Source: Ruminococcus sp. (GTDB lineage Bacteria > Bacillota > Clostridia > Oscillospirales > Ruminococcaceae). From it: a DNA stretch of 64,000 bases. Made by a program: the position numbers and the translations under genes. The notes under the pieces were generated by a model. It did no database searches and was not told the DNA's origin. It worked only from the letters and a program-made list of their open reading frames with translations. The stretch spans positions 124,001 to 188,000 of the forward strand of contig JAFXVT010000011.1 in the NCBI GenBank assembly GCA_017534835.1, written 5' to 3'. Of the stretch, positions 24,780-33,877 are shown piece by piece (position 1 is the stretch's first letter; every line of letters begins with the position of its first letter).

Positions 24780-24804
24780 TTCTGCACATCCTTTTCTGAG
24801 TTTT

Positions 24805-24833
24805 ATCATATCACCCGTTCTCCGGGTTGTCAA
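24805..24833 (-). promoter_or_regulatory. promoter of the peptidase-like gene
   Basis: TTGACA (24833-24828), 17-base spacer, TATGAT (24810-24805). The implied leader is about 20 bases. Confidence 0.75.
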
Positions 24834-24864
24834 TGAACAATATTATTACAAGTTTACCGTTCTG

Positions 24865-26340
24865 TTACCTTACGCCGGCTCTTCCCTTGCGCCTTACATC
24901 GTGTCCGAGCGCACGCATAATCTTAACGCCCTCCCTCAGCTTCAGCGCACGGACCATATAGCATGAGCTCGCCTCTCCGCAGAACCATATCAGCACATTG
25001 CATCTTCCTCCCGGCTTCTGGAGCAGAGACTGCCTCAGCTCGACCTTTACGATGTTGTGCCTGTCTGCAATGACCGTGTGGAACGCAGTCCACTTCGCAC
25101 ATCTGACGATGACTCTGTCATCGCAGACTGAAACGCCGCTCGAGAGCATCGCGACTGTCTTCACGAGGACGAGCCACATCAGCGGTATCTCGAGCATAAC
25201 GGCGAAGAAGAACGAGAGATCTGCAAAACGCGGGAACAGGTCCTCGAAGAGATAATACAGCGGAAACACCATATTCGCCGCAAGTATCGGATTGAACAGG
25301 TAGCTCAGCACACCCGACCACCCGGAACGGAAATCCAGTCTGTGAGCCCCGGAGATACCTATCTTTTCGAGTCCGGAGCCGAGGTCCTTCTCTCTGCGTA
25401 TCGGCATCAGCACGGGCAAATGCTGGGAATCGTAGCCGTATCCGGCACAGCTGATATTGACAGTGACCGTTCTCAGGAACTTCATTATCAGATTCTGCCG
25501 CAGGTCAGTATAGTTGATATGCGCCATTTTTATGCGGTATTCGCGTCTGCTGGTGATACCGCACCTGACGTTGATACAGCGCCTGTCCGAGATGATCTTG
25601 AAGTGAGAATATCTCAGCAGGTTCATTATGAACGAGAGCAGCCATGCCGAGATCATAAAAGTACCCAATCCGACAGCTGCATCGGGGATACGCAGCAGCA
25701 GCCTGTGCGTGAGCTTTTCTGTTGTTTCGGTGATACGGCTGAGTGAGAGTGAGATGATGTCCTGCGCGATGCTTCCGCCCTTTACGAAGAACATCGCCAT
25801 ATATATCGCACCGGAAAAGCCGCTCGAAAAAAACGCCGAAAACAGTATCACCGAGATCATACTCGGCTTAGGAAGGTCCTCGACGCGCTTCTCGCGGTCA
25901 ACATCGGGGATATGCTCCATCAGCTCAGCGCACACGCGGCAGCTCACGAGAAGGCGCATATCGGTTGCCTTGAAGATGCCTGCACGCGTGTCGCAGCTGA
26001 ACTTCATCGCACGCAGAGGTATCAGCAGAACGGGTCTTTCCGCCGTAGCTACGCTGATGCTTTCGAGCGGTATCGTTTTCCTGTATCTGATGATGACTCC
26101 GCCGGACTGCATAATATATCTGTCATTTATGGTGATAACCGCTGCGTACCAGCGAACGAATCCGAAAAGAATGATGATACCGAGAACAGCGATGTCCTGC
26201 CACGCGCCCCTTATCCATTCATATAGTCTCTGTGCATCGAGCTGAAGGACGGAAAGTCCGCGCATAAGAGGGAAGATGAGCAGCCAGATATTCCGCATCG
26301 AATAGCGCAGTATACGCAGAGGGTGTTCGTGACATCTCAT
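24865..26340 (-). CDS. bacterial PH-domain membrane protein (YdbT-like)
   Basis: A 491-residue protein with three repeats of a membrane helix pair followed by a PH-like (bPH2/DUF304) domain, seen at YIMQSGGVIIRYRKTIPLESI, RCINVRCGITSRREYRIKMAHI and RVIVRCAKWTAFHTVIADRH. This is the arrangement of B. subtilis YdbT, which with YdbS affects resistance to envelope-active peptides. Its ATG overlaps the stop of the smaller partner (ATGA). Confidence 0.82.
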   Translation of the reverse strand: MRCHEHPLRILRYSMRNIWLLIFPLMRGLSVLQLDAQRLYEWIRGAWQDIAVLGIIILFGFVRWYAAVITINDRYIMQSGGVIIRYRKTIPLESISVATAERPVLLIPLRAMKFSCDTRAGIFKATDMRLLVSCRVCAELMEHIPDVDREKRVEDLPKPSMISVILFSAFFSSGFSGAIYMAMFFVKGGSIAQDIISLSLSRITETTEKLTHRLLLRIPDAAVGLGTFMISAWLLSFIMNLLRYSHFKIISDRRCINVRCGITSRREYRIKMAHINYTDLRQNLIMKFLRTVTVNISCAGYGYDSQHLPVLMPIRREKDLGSGLEKIGISGAHRLDFRSGWSGVLSYLFNPILAANMVFPLYYLFEDLFPRFADLSFFFAVMLEIPLMWLVLVKTVAMLSSGVSVCDDRVIVRCAKWTAFHTVIADRHNIVKVELRQSLLQKPGGRCNVLIWFCGEASSCYMVRALKLREGVKIMRALGHDVRRKGRAGVR

Positions 26341-26780
26341 TTTTTATCCCCCTTTTCGGGAGTACCCGTCCTGCGAATTATATACAGTGCGTCCTCCTGA
26401 TCGAGAAAGAGGAGCCTGAGCTGTCCGCCGTATACAAAGAAGATAACGAAATTCAGTCCTGTGTACTGTGAAAGCGGCGTTGTGACAACTGTCGTGTACT
26501 GCACGGTCGAATACAGAACAGACTGATGTGACCGGAAGTAAACTCCGCTGTGCTTGGTTATCTCAGTATCGGTGGTATCATAGCTGAGATTGCGGAAATA
26601 CAGCGGAAGATATATGAACATAAAGAAAATGTCAACGGTAACGATAGCGATACCGATGATAAGAAGAACGATATTGAGTGAGATATACATCCTCACAGCA
26701 CAGAAAAACAGCACAGAAACCGCTGCTATAACTGTTCTGAGCGTGAGCAGAGCGTGTTTGTCAGGCTTGAAGCTTCTCAT
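26337..26780 (-). CDS. bacterial PH-domain protein (YdbS-like)
   Basis: A 147-residue protein with two membrane helices (about 15-60) and one bPH2/DUF304 domain (ITKHSGVYFRSHQSVLYSTVQY). First gene of a two-gene unit with the YdbT-like protein; GGAGG lies 8 bases upstream. The pair matches the YdbS-YdbT arrangement of Firmicutes. Confidence 0.82.
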   Translation of the reverse strand: MRSFKPDKHALLTLRTVIAAVSVLFFCAVRMYISLNIVLLIIGIAIVTVDIFFMFIYLPLYFRNLSYDTTDTEITKHSGVYFRSHQSVLYSTVQYTTVVTTPLSQYTGLNFVIFFVYGGQLRLLFLDQEDALYIIRRTGTPEKGDKK

Positions 26781-26795
26781 TGCTGCCTCCTTATA

Positions 26796-26850
26796 GTGGT
26801 CATATTTATATTATAACACAAATATTTTATAATGTATACCACTTTTTTAT
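26796..26850. promoter_or_regulatory. AT-rich divergent promoter region with GTGGT/ACCAC half-sites
   Basis: The 85-base gap between the PH-domain pair (-) and the symporter (+) has TATAAT-like boxes on both strands. AGTGGTCATA near 26796 and TATACCACTT near 26836 are inverted half-sites of the kind bound by GntR/HutC regulators. No regulator gene is adjacent. Confidence 0.35.
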
Positions 26851-26865
26851 AATTTTGGAGGTTTT

Positions 26866-28086
26866 ATGCAGTCTGTACTTGAAAAGATAAGCTCAGCCGT
26901 ATGGGGAACTCCGCTTATAATGCTGCTTCTCGGAACGGGGATATTCTACACGCTAAAGCTCAGGTTCATACAGCTCAGGCTCCCGAAGCTGCTCCTGCGA
27001 ACGAAAAGCTCAGGCAGAGGACAGCTTAAAACGGTATGTATGAGTCTCGGAGCCTCGATGGGAACGGGAAATATCGCCGGAACTGCCTCAGCACTCGCTA
27101 TCGGCGGAGCCGGCTCGCTTCTGTGGATGTGGGTATCTGCTTTCTTCGGTATGTCCCTCGTGTACGCCGAAAACTCGCTCTCTGCGAGGTACAGTGACAG
27201 CAGCTCAAAAGGAGCGATGGCTTATCTCTCAAAGGGGCTCGGCTCGCGGAAAGCTGCCGGTTTTTTTGCTTTTTCATGCGTGCTCGCCTCATTCGGTATG
27301 GGAGGAATGGCACAGGTGAACACATTCGCCGAAAGCCTATACAGCACTGTTAACGCAGATCGTTTCGCCGCAGCAGCAGTGATCTTTCTTCTCATCGCCC
27401 TGATAATCAGCGGCGGAGCGAAACGTATCGGTACAGCTGCTCAGCTTATGCTTCCTGTTGCAGGTATTGCATATGCCGCTGTATGTATCCCGGTCATCAT
27501 CTCAAATTCAGAGCGGCTCCCCGGCGTTATATCTGACATTTTCACACAGGCGCTCGGTCTGCGTCAGGCTGCCGGAGGATTAGCAGGACAGGCGATAGCA
27601 GTCGGTATCCGCCGCGGTATATTCTCGAACGAAGCCGGTCTCGGAAGCTCACCCGTGCTGCACAGCTGCGCAGGAGAAAATATGCAGGATATGGCGGTAT
27701 GGAGTATGCTTGAGGTCGCTGCCGACACAGTCTGCTGCACTCTGACAGCCCTGACCGTGCTCTGCTCGTGCGATACATATTCGGTCGCAGACGCGCTAAC
27801 AAATATGCTGCGAGGCGGAACAGCGCCATTTCTCACGGCTGTGAACGGTCTGTTCGCACTATGCACCGTCGTCGGCTGGTACTACTGCGGCGAGACCGCC
27901 TTCCTCCATCTCAGCGGAAACAGGTTTCGGAAGCTGTTCTGTCTCACATTCGCCGCTGTATCGGCTTCCGGAGCAGTTTTCGGAGCACCCGCCGTATGGA
28001 CTGTCTCTGACATATTCAATGCTCTTATGGCATTCCCGAACCTGCTCGGGCTGATACTGCTCAGCAAGAAGGTCAAACGGGAATAA
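26866..28086 (+). CDS. sodium:alanine/glycine symporter (AGCS family)
   Basis: A 406-residue transporter with about ten helices. The family signature SLGASMGTGNIAGTASAL (near residue 62) and NEAGLGSSP (near 256) are present, with GGAKRIGTAAQLMLPVAG between. It is 40-70 residues shorter than most family members, mainly in the loops and C-terminus. Likely imports alanine or glycine with Na+, using the gradient that Rnf may help maintain (inference). TTGGAGG precedes the ATG. Confidence 0.92.
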   Translation: MQSVLEKISSAVWGTPLIMLLLGTGIFYTLKLRFIQLRLPKLLLRTKSSGRGQLKTVCMSLGASMGTGNIAGTASALAIGGAGSLLWMWVSAFFGMSLVYAENSLSARYSDSSSKGAMAYLSKGLGSRKAAGFFAFSCVLASFGMGGMAQVNTFAESLYSTVNADRFAAAAVIFLLIALIISGGAKRIGTAAQLMLPVAGIAYAAVCIPVIISNSERLPGVISDIFTQALGLRQAAGGLAGQAIAVGIRRGIFSNEAGLGSSPVLHSCAGENMQDMAVWSMLEVAADTVCCTLTALTVLCSCDTYSVADALTNMLRGGTAPFLTAVNGLFALCTVVGWYYCGETAFLHLSGNRFRKLFCLTFAAVSASGAVFGAPAVWTVSDIFNALMAFPNLLGLILLSKKVKRE

Positions 28087-28136
28087 ATCGCAGAAAACTG
28101 CCAACAATTCTTTTATAAAGAATAAGGAGCGATGAT

Positions 28137-29255
28137 ATGGCTTATATTGGAGAAAATCAGCATTTCAGCTTCAGGAGCGAAGGCTGTGAGGCACTTCCGT
28201 CCGCATCTGTCAGCTCGGCGGAGGTATCAGCTCTCGGACGGACACTTACGCGCTTCTACAGTCGGTTTTTCGTCGGCTGTGAGGGATTCGGCAGACTCAG
28301 CACGTTATATGCACTTTGCAGCGGTATATCAGAATGCGGCGGAGAGGTATACCTATGCGAGAGCACTGATATGCCGTCATTCAGATTCGGCTGTCCCCTT
28401 CTATCGGTCGGCTGCGGAATTTATATAAGCGGAGGCAGCACGCTGAAATTCACTATGTTCGACGGACGCGGCTTCCTGCTTTCGCATTCGGAGCTGTACT
28501 CGATAATGAGCGCAGGATCACCTTTTCCTGCTGAAAAATCGGGAAAGATAAGCTCAGTCACATCGTTCGGCAATATCTACCTGAACAATCTCCGCGACAG
28601 CTTCGGAGCAGTATCCGGACCTGTAGCAGCCGGTATCAGCTGCGGGAACAGATCGGTACGTGCACTTTGGGAGCACTTTTTTACCGGCGAGGACGATGAG
28701 CTCGTCCTACAGGTCTCTGACGACGGACAGCGCGTGAATGCTTATTCCTCGAAATACGGCTTCATTCCGTGTGACAGGCTCATTCTCGCCTACTGCACGA
28801 TGAGAGCATCACAAGGAGAAACAGTGATACTCCCCGATGACTTTCACTATGCTGCCGAAAGCACAGGAGCATTTCCCGAAGGAAGCATCCGCCGTTACAG
28901 AGCCGGGAGCAGGGTCCCCGAAACGAGCGGTCACAGCCGGTTTCTCAGGGATAAGCTCTATATGTGTATCGCTATGCTGCGTGACAGGGAACGATTTTTC
29001 CGTGTTATCGCGTCGCTTCCGGAAATATCCGGCGCACGCCGCGAAATAGCCTTCGACAATGCATCAGACTTCAATAAGCCGAGATCTCTCGAAACATCGC
29101 ACGGACGTGTCATCATAACACGTTCCGGAAGAAAAATGCTCTCTGTACTTGCGCAGGCGATGTCCGCTGAAACATCTGCGGAGCTCTGTGCAGAATGGTG
29201 CGAAAAACTGCGGAAAGCGGACATATGCCGGCGTCCGCCCGAGAGCTTTATGTGA
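28137..29255 (+). CDS. degenerate phosphohexomutase-like protein (pseudoenzyme)
   Basis: A 372-residue protein that tracks the phosphoglucomutase/phosphomannomutase fold. Residues 58-116 (YALCSGISECGGEVYLCEST, then GIYISGGSTLKFTMFDGRG) match the catalytic loop region, where active enzymes read TASHNP; no SHN is present. Residues 193-210 (VSDDGQRVNAYSSKYG) match the Mg loop DGDxDR but lack the Asp triad. Residues 261-266 keep the substrate loop as PETSGH, and residues 324-334 replace the phosphate loop RPSGTEP with TRSGRKM. It is about 80 residues shorter than normal. Probably cannot do phosphotransfer; a ligand-binding or regulatory role is inference. Confidence 0.68.
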   Translation: MAYIGENQHFSFRSEGCEALPSASVSSAEVSALGRTLTRFYSRFFVGCEGFGRLSTLYALCSGISECGGEVYLCESTDMPSFRFGCPLLSVGCGIYISGGSTLKFTMFDGRGFLLSHSELYSIMSAGSPFPAEKSGKISSVTSFGNIYLNNLRDSFGAVSGPVAAGISCGNRSVRALWEHFFTGEDDELVLQVSDDGQRVNAYSSKYGFIPCDRLILAYCTMRASQGETVILPDDFHYAAESTGAFPEGSIRRYRAGSRVPETSGHSRFLRDKLYMCIAMLRDRERFFRVIASLPEISGARREIAFDNASDFNKPRSLETSHGRVIITRSGRKMLSVLAQAMSAETSAELCAEWCEKLRKADICRRPPESFM

Positions 29256-29263
29256 TTTTGCTA

Positions 29264-29292
29264 TTGACATACAGTCACGTTTTTAGTATAAT
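29264..29292 (+). promoter_or_regulatory. consensus promoter of the rnj-gdpP-rplI-dnaB-tilS-ftsH run
   Basis: TTGACA (29264-29269), 17-base spacer, TATAAT (29287-29292). It lies 258 bases before the rnj start codon. Confidence 0.88.
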
Positions 29293-29299
29293 AGTATTG

Positions 29300-29549
29300 T
29301 ATATAGCTATGCCCGAAAGCACAGTTTTCAACAACTGCCATATCATCGGCTTTTATGGCGCAACGCCATTAAGATATATAATATCCGCTCTCATCGGATA
29401 TAAAGACGGCACAGATGCAGCGGTCAGCACGAAGCATTTGCTGAGTACCGCAGAAGCAGTCAGATCCGCAAAATCATACAAAACGATCCTTCACACGGAT
29501 CTCAGCCGTCAGTTCACAAACACAGAAATTTTGAAAGAGAGGTCAAACA
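29300..29549 (+). promoter_or_regulatory. long structured 5' leader of rnj
   Basis: About 250 bases with no convincing gene. Four stem-loops are visible: CAGTT/AACTG (29322-29337), ATGGCG/CGCCAT (29355-29369), ATATCCG/CGGATAT (29381-29401) and a 10-bp interrupted stem GCGGT-CAGCA with TGCTG-AGT-ACCGC (29420-29451); a smaller GATCC/GGATC pair lies at 29485-29501. None is followed by a T tract. Such a leader before an RNase gene suggests mRNA-level feedback, as known for E. coli rne (analogy only). Confidence 0.55.
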
Positions 29550-31397
29550 GTGAACGACAATAACAACAATAATAACGCAAAAAAGACCCGCAAACCTGCA
29601 AGCGGCAGCACTGCTGCGCCCAAAAAGCGCGTATACAGGAAGAATCCTGCTCCAAAGGAGGCTGCTGCACCTGCTGCAAAGAAGGCTGCTGCACCGCCTG
29701 CAAAGGAGAAGAAGGCAAGGCTGCCCAAGGAGATCAGAAAGACTCCGGTAAGGATAATCCCCCTCGGCGGTCTCAATGAGATAGGCAAGAATATGACCGT
29801 TTTCGAGTGCTCGAACGATATGTTCATACTCGACTGCGGACTCGCATTCCCTGACGCCGATATGCCCGGTGTCGACATAGTTATACCCGATTTTACTTAC
29901 GTTGAACGCAATGCAGACAAGGTCCGCGGAATCGTTATCACACACGGTCACGAGGACCACATAGGCGGTCTCGCATACCTTCTCAAGAAGGTGAACGTTC
30001 CGGTGTATGCCACAAGGCTGACTATAGGTCTTATAGAGGCAAAGCTCAAGGAACAGGGGCTCTACGGCAAGGTAAACCTCAATGTGATCGCACCGAAAAA
30101 GACCGTAAAAATGGGCTGTATGGCAGTTGAATTCATCAAGGTCAACCACTCTATCCCCGACTCTGTCGGAATGGCTATCCATACTCCTGCCGGAGTTATC
30201 GTACACACCGGCGACTTCAAGGTCGATTACTCACCTATCGACGGCGAGATAATAGACATAGCACGCTTCGGCGAGCTCGGAAGCAAGGGCGTTCTCGCTC
30301 TTATGGCGGATTCTACCAATGCCGAGCGCCCCGGCTACACCCACTCTGAGCGTACTGTCGGCGAATCCTTCGACAGGCTCTTCAAGAAGGGCGAGGGCAA
30401 GCGTATCATCATAGCTACATTCTCGTCGAATATCCACCGTGTACAGCAGATAATCAACTGTGCAGTCCGCTACGGCAGAAAGGTAGCTGTATTCGGACGC
30501 AGTATGGTAAACGTTATCAATACGGCTATAGAGCTCGGCTATCTTGACGTGCCCGAGGGCATCATCATCGACATCGAGATGATGAACCGCTATGAGAGCG
30601 AGCGCATCGTCCTCATCACGACGGGAAGTCAGGGAGAGCCTATGTCCGCACTTACAAGAATGGCGATGAACGACCACAAGAAGGTTAACATCACTCCGAT
30701 GGACTTCATCATCATCTCCGCTACTCCTATCCCCGGCAACGAAAAGTACGTTACACGTGTAGTCAACGAGCTTATGAAATCCGGTGCAGAGGTAGTCTAC
30801 GAGGCGATGTACGAAGTACACGTCTCCGGTCACGCCTGTCAGGAGGAGCTCAAGCTGATGCAGGCTCTGACACGCCCTAAGTTCTTCATTCCCGTACACG
30901 GCGAGTACAAGCACCTCAAAAAGCACGCTGACCTTGCACGTCAGATGGGTATGGACAAGGAAAATGTCATCATCGCCGAAATAGGCAACGTCATCGAAAC
31001 AGACGGCGTTTCTATGAAGATAGTATCACAGGTGCCCTCCGGACGTGTTCTTGTTGACGGTCTCGGAGTCGGCGATGTCGGTTCTATCGTTCTCCGCGAC
31101 AGAAAGCACCTCGCGCAGGACGGTCTCATCATCATCGTTATAGGTATCGAAAAGTCCACCAACGAAATTGTTGCCGGACCTGATATAATCTCGCGAGGAT
31201 TCGTTTACGTCAGAGAGTCCGACGAGCTCATCAGTCAGGCAAGAACTCTCCTTGCAAACACTCTTGCCGGCTGCTCATACGCAGAGCTGAGAGAGTGGAA
31301 CAGCCTGAAGGGAAAGATGCGCGACGCACTTTCCGATTACATCTATGAAAAGACCAAGCGCAGTCCTATGATACTCCCGATCATTATGGAGACCTGA
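29550..31397 (+). CDS. rnj: ribonuclease J
   Basis: A 615-residue beta-CASP metallo-beta-lactamase RNase (endo- and 5'-exonuclease) central to mRNA turnover and rRNA maturation. The metal site HGHEDHIGGL lies near residue 135; later motifs include HTGDFKVD, ADSTNAERPGY and SGHACQEELKLM. The first 60 residues are an extra Asn/Lys/Ala/Pro-rich tail (MNDNNNNNNAKK, then repeats of KKAAAPP) before the usual IRKTPVRIIPLGGLNEIGKN. The start is GTG at 29550 with AAGAGAGG upstream. Confidence 0.95.
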   Translation: MNDNNNNNNAKKTRKPASGSTAAPKKRVYRKNPAPKEAAAPAAKKAAAPPAKEKKARLPKEIRKTPVRIIPLGGLNEIGKNMTVFECSNDMFILDCGLAFPDADMPGVDIVIPDFTYVERNADKVRGIVITHGHEDHIGGLAYLLKKVNVPVYATRLTIGLIEAKLKEQGLYGKVNLNVIAPKKTVKMGCMAVEFIKVNHSIPDSVGMAIHTPAGVIVHTGDFKVDYSPIDGEIIDIARFGELGSKGVLALMADSTNAERPGYTHSERTVGESFDRLFKKGEGKRIIIATFSSNIHRVQQIINCAVRYGRKVAVFGRSMVNVINTAIELGYLDVPEGIIIDIEMMNRYESERIVLITTGSQGEPMSALTRMAMNDHKKVNITPMDFIIISATPIPGNEKYVTRVVNELMKSGAEVVYEAMYEVHVSGHACQEELKLMQALTRPKFFIPVHGEYKHLKKHADLARQMGMDKENVIIAEIGNVIETDGVSMKIVSQVPSGRVLVDGLGVGDVGSIVLRDRKHLAQDGLIIIVIGIEKSTNEIVAGPDIISRGFVYVRESDELISQARTLLANTLAGCSYAELREWNSLKGKMRDALSDYIYEKTKRSPMILPIIMET

Positions 31398-31437
31398 CGC
31401 TCAAGGGCTGTCAAATTCAATGAAAGGAGTCTGAAGG

Positions 31438-33417
31438 TTGAAGAGAAAGTTTCCTCTTATCTATTTTCTGCCGCTTACACTTCTGTTCGCAGATGTCGTG
31501 TTCACTGCTGCGGCGGTATATACAGATAAGGATACGCCTGCACTCGTGGGCTGCGGTATCGCCGCTGTGCTCGTACTGCTGATGATGCTGATAGCGATAG
31601 TCTATTCAAGGAATGCGCTGCGCCACTTCTCAAAGATGAACGCTCACCTTGAGACCTCCGCTGCACAGTATATGCACACTCTCCCTGCGCCCGTCGCGAT
31701 CATCAACGACAGCAGGCAGATAGTATGGTACAACGAGATATTCGCCGAGAAGATAAGTCTCGGCTCCGACGCATACGGTCTGAGCTTTGCAGATTACGTC
31801 AAGCTCGACCTTGATTCGCTGCTGACAGACGGCTTCTCCTACTGTCACGTGAACGGCTCGGTATACAAGGTGGTGCTCGAAAAATTCAGCGAAAACGAGC
31901 TCAACTTCGATATAATCTACTTCAAGGACGAAACGTCCTACTTCAACCTCAAAAAGCGCTTCGACGAAGAGCACCCAAGCGTTGTGATAATCTCTATCGA
32001 CAACTACGATGAGATAATGCAGAACGCAAAGGAGAGCGAAAAAGCTCTCGCCTCCGTCGAGACAGAGCAGCTCATAGAGCAGTTTATGGGCAGCACCAAC
32101 GGCTTTATAAAGAAGATCTCCTCGAATACATTCTACGCAGTCATAGAGAATCAGCACCTCGAGGAAAAGATAAACAACAAGTTCAAGATACTCGACCTCG
32201 CACGAAATATCAAGATAGCAGGCAAGTATCCCCTCACCTTCTCGATCGGAGTAGGTCTCGGAGCAGATTCACTCGCAGAGAGCGAAAAGATCGCCCGTCA
32301 GTGCCTCGATATGGCGCTCGGACGCGGAGGAGACCAGGCAGTTGTCAAGTCTGACAGCGGCTACAGGTTCTTCGGCGGCGTATCGAAGGGCGTTGAGAAG
32401 ATGTCACGCGCAAAAACACGTATCATCGCAAATGCTATGGAGGATGTTATCCTCAACTCCAACAAGGTCTATGTTATGGGACACCGATTCGGCGACCTCG
32501 ATTCCGTCGGAGCCTCCTGCGGTCTCGCCGGTGCTATAAGGCTCCTCGGCAAGGAGGTACATATCGTTGTCGACAGGAACAAGAACCTTGCAACTCACCT
32601 CATCGACATAGTTGAGTCGCAGACCGGCAAGGACCTCTTCATTACGCCCTCTATGGCGCTTTCGACCGTTGAGAGCAACGACCTGCTCATCATCGCGGAC
32701 ACCCATAACCGCGACTTCATCGAGAGCCGTGAGCTCTATGACAGGATAAAGCGTGTCATCGTCGTCGACCACCACCGTAAGACCGTGAACTACATCGACG
32801 ATGCCGTGATATTCCACCACGAGCCGTATGCATCATCGGCTTCCGAAATGGTAACTGAGCTGATACAGTATTTCAGCTTTGAAGACGACGAGAAACTTCC
32901 AAGCATCTGTGCTGAGGCTCTTCTTTCAGGCATTATGCTCGATACGAAGAACTTCGTTATGCGCACAGGCGTAAGGACCTTCGAGGCAGCCGCTTTCCTC
33001 AAAAAGCTCGGTGCGGACACGGTTTCCGTAAAGCTGCTGTTCTCGAATTCATTCGATGCTTACAAGCGCAAGACACAGATCGTGGCAAATGCGAAGCTGC
33101 ACAAGAAGTGCGCTGTCGCTATCGCTGACTTCAAATCGGACGATATCCGTGTCGTAGCTCCGCAGGCAGCTGACGAGCTCCTCAGTATCTCCGATGTTGA
33201 TGCATCGTTCGTAGTGTTCGCTACGGGCAATGTGATAAATATATCCGCACGCTCGCTCGGAGCTCTCAATGTTCAGGTGATAATGGAGCAGCTCGGAGGC
33301 GGCGGTCACCAGACAATGGCTGCAACTCAGCTCGAGGGCATCTCAATGCAGGAGGCGGTCAAGAAGCTCGTGAATGCCATAGATTCGCGGCAGGATTACG
33401 AAGACCAGTTAAAATGA
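31438..33417 (+). CDS. gdpP: cyclic-di-AMP phosphodiesterase GdpP-like (DHH family)
   Basis: A 659-residue membrane protein: two N-terminal helices (about 5-55), a PAS-like domain (about 65-150), a degenerate GGDEF domain without the signature (about 165-300), then DHH ([10 protein letters not shown] near 345, IADTHN, VVDHHRK) and DHHA1 ([12 protein letters not shown] near 620). GdpP hydrolyses c-di-AMP to pApA. The TTG start at 31438 follows AAGGAG by 8 bases. rplI-dnaB downstream is the usual Firmicutes order. Confidence 0.93.
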   Translation: MKRKFPLIYFLPLTLLFADVVFTAAAVYTDKDTPALVGCGIAAVLVLLMMLIAIVYSRNALRHFSKMNAHLETSAAQYMHTLPAPVAIINDSRQIVWYNEIFAEKISLGSDAYGLSFADYVKLDLDSLLTDGFSYCHVNGSVYKVVLEKFSENELNFDIIYFKDETSYFNLKKRFDEEHPSVVIISIDNYDEIMQNAKESEKALASVETEQLIEQFMGSTNGFIKKISSNTFYAVIENQHLEEKINNKFKILDLARNIKIAGKYPLTFSIGVGLGADSLAESEKIARQCLDMALGRGGDQAVVKSDSGYRFFGGVSKGVEKMSRAKTRIIANAMEDVILNSNKVYVMGHRFGDLDSVGASCGLAGAIRLLGKEVHIVVDRNKNLATHLIDIVESQTGKDLFITPSMALSTVESNDLLIIADTHNRDFIESRELYDRIKRVIVVDHHRKTVNYIDDAVIFHHEPYASSASEMVTELIQYFSFEDDEKLPSICAEALLSGIMLDTKNFVMRTGVRTFEAAAFLKKLGADTVSVKLLFSNSFDAYKRKTQIVANAKLHKKCAVAIADFKSDDIRVVAPQAADELLSISDVDASFVVFATGNVINISARSLGALNVQVIMEQLGGGGHQTMAATQLEGISMQEAVKKLVNAIDSRQDYEDQLK

Positions 33418-33430
33418 AAGGATAGATATT

Positions 33431-33877
33431 ATGAAGGTTATTTACTTACAGGACGTTAAAGGCTCCGGCAAAAAGGGCGAGATCAAGAATGTCGCTGACG
33501 GATTCGCAAGGAATATGCTCCTCCCCAAGGGGCTCGCAGTTGAGGCTACACCCGAGAATCTCAACAAACTCAAGGGTCAGCAGGATTCGGCTCAGCACAA
33601 GATAGATATGGACGTCAAGGCTGCAAATGAGGCTGCTGCCGCTGTAAAGGGCAAGAAGGTAGTCATCAAGGCAAAGGCAGGCTCCAACGACAGACTTTTC
33701 GGCTCTGTTACATCTGCTCACGTTGCAGACGCTCTCGACCAGCAGTTCGGAGTAAAGGTCGACAAGAAAAAGATCACTCTCAGCACCGACATCAAGAATT
33801 TCGGCTCGTACAAGGCTGCGATAAAGTTCTATACCGGTATCTCAGAGACCGTAGACATCGAGGTAGTTGAGGGCTGA
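33431..33877 (+). CDS. rplI: 50S ribosomal protein bL9
   Basis: A 148-residue L9, with the N-terminal rRNA-binding domain [20 protein letters not shown] and [20 protein letters not shown], a central helix and the C-terminal domain ([20 protein letters not shown]). It lies between gdpP and dnaB; its stop overlaps the dnaB start (TGATG). Confidence 0.97.
   Translation: MKVIYLQDVKGSGKKGEIKNVADGFARNMLLPKGLAVEATPENLNKLKGQQDSAQHKIDMDVKAANEAAAAVKGKKVVIKAKAGSNDRLFGSVTSAHVADALDQQFGVKVDKKKITLSTDIKNFGSYKAAIKFYTGISETVDIEVVEG

Noticed and set aside
29310-29563. Possible 84-residue protein in the rnj leader (starting MPESTVFNNCHIIG)
   Set aside because: No ribosome binding site before the ATG, it runs past the rnj start, and the region is rich in stem-loops; better read as a leader RNA.
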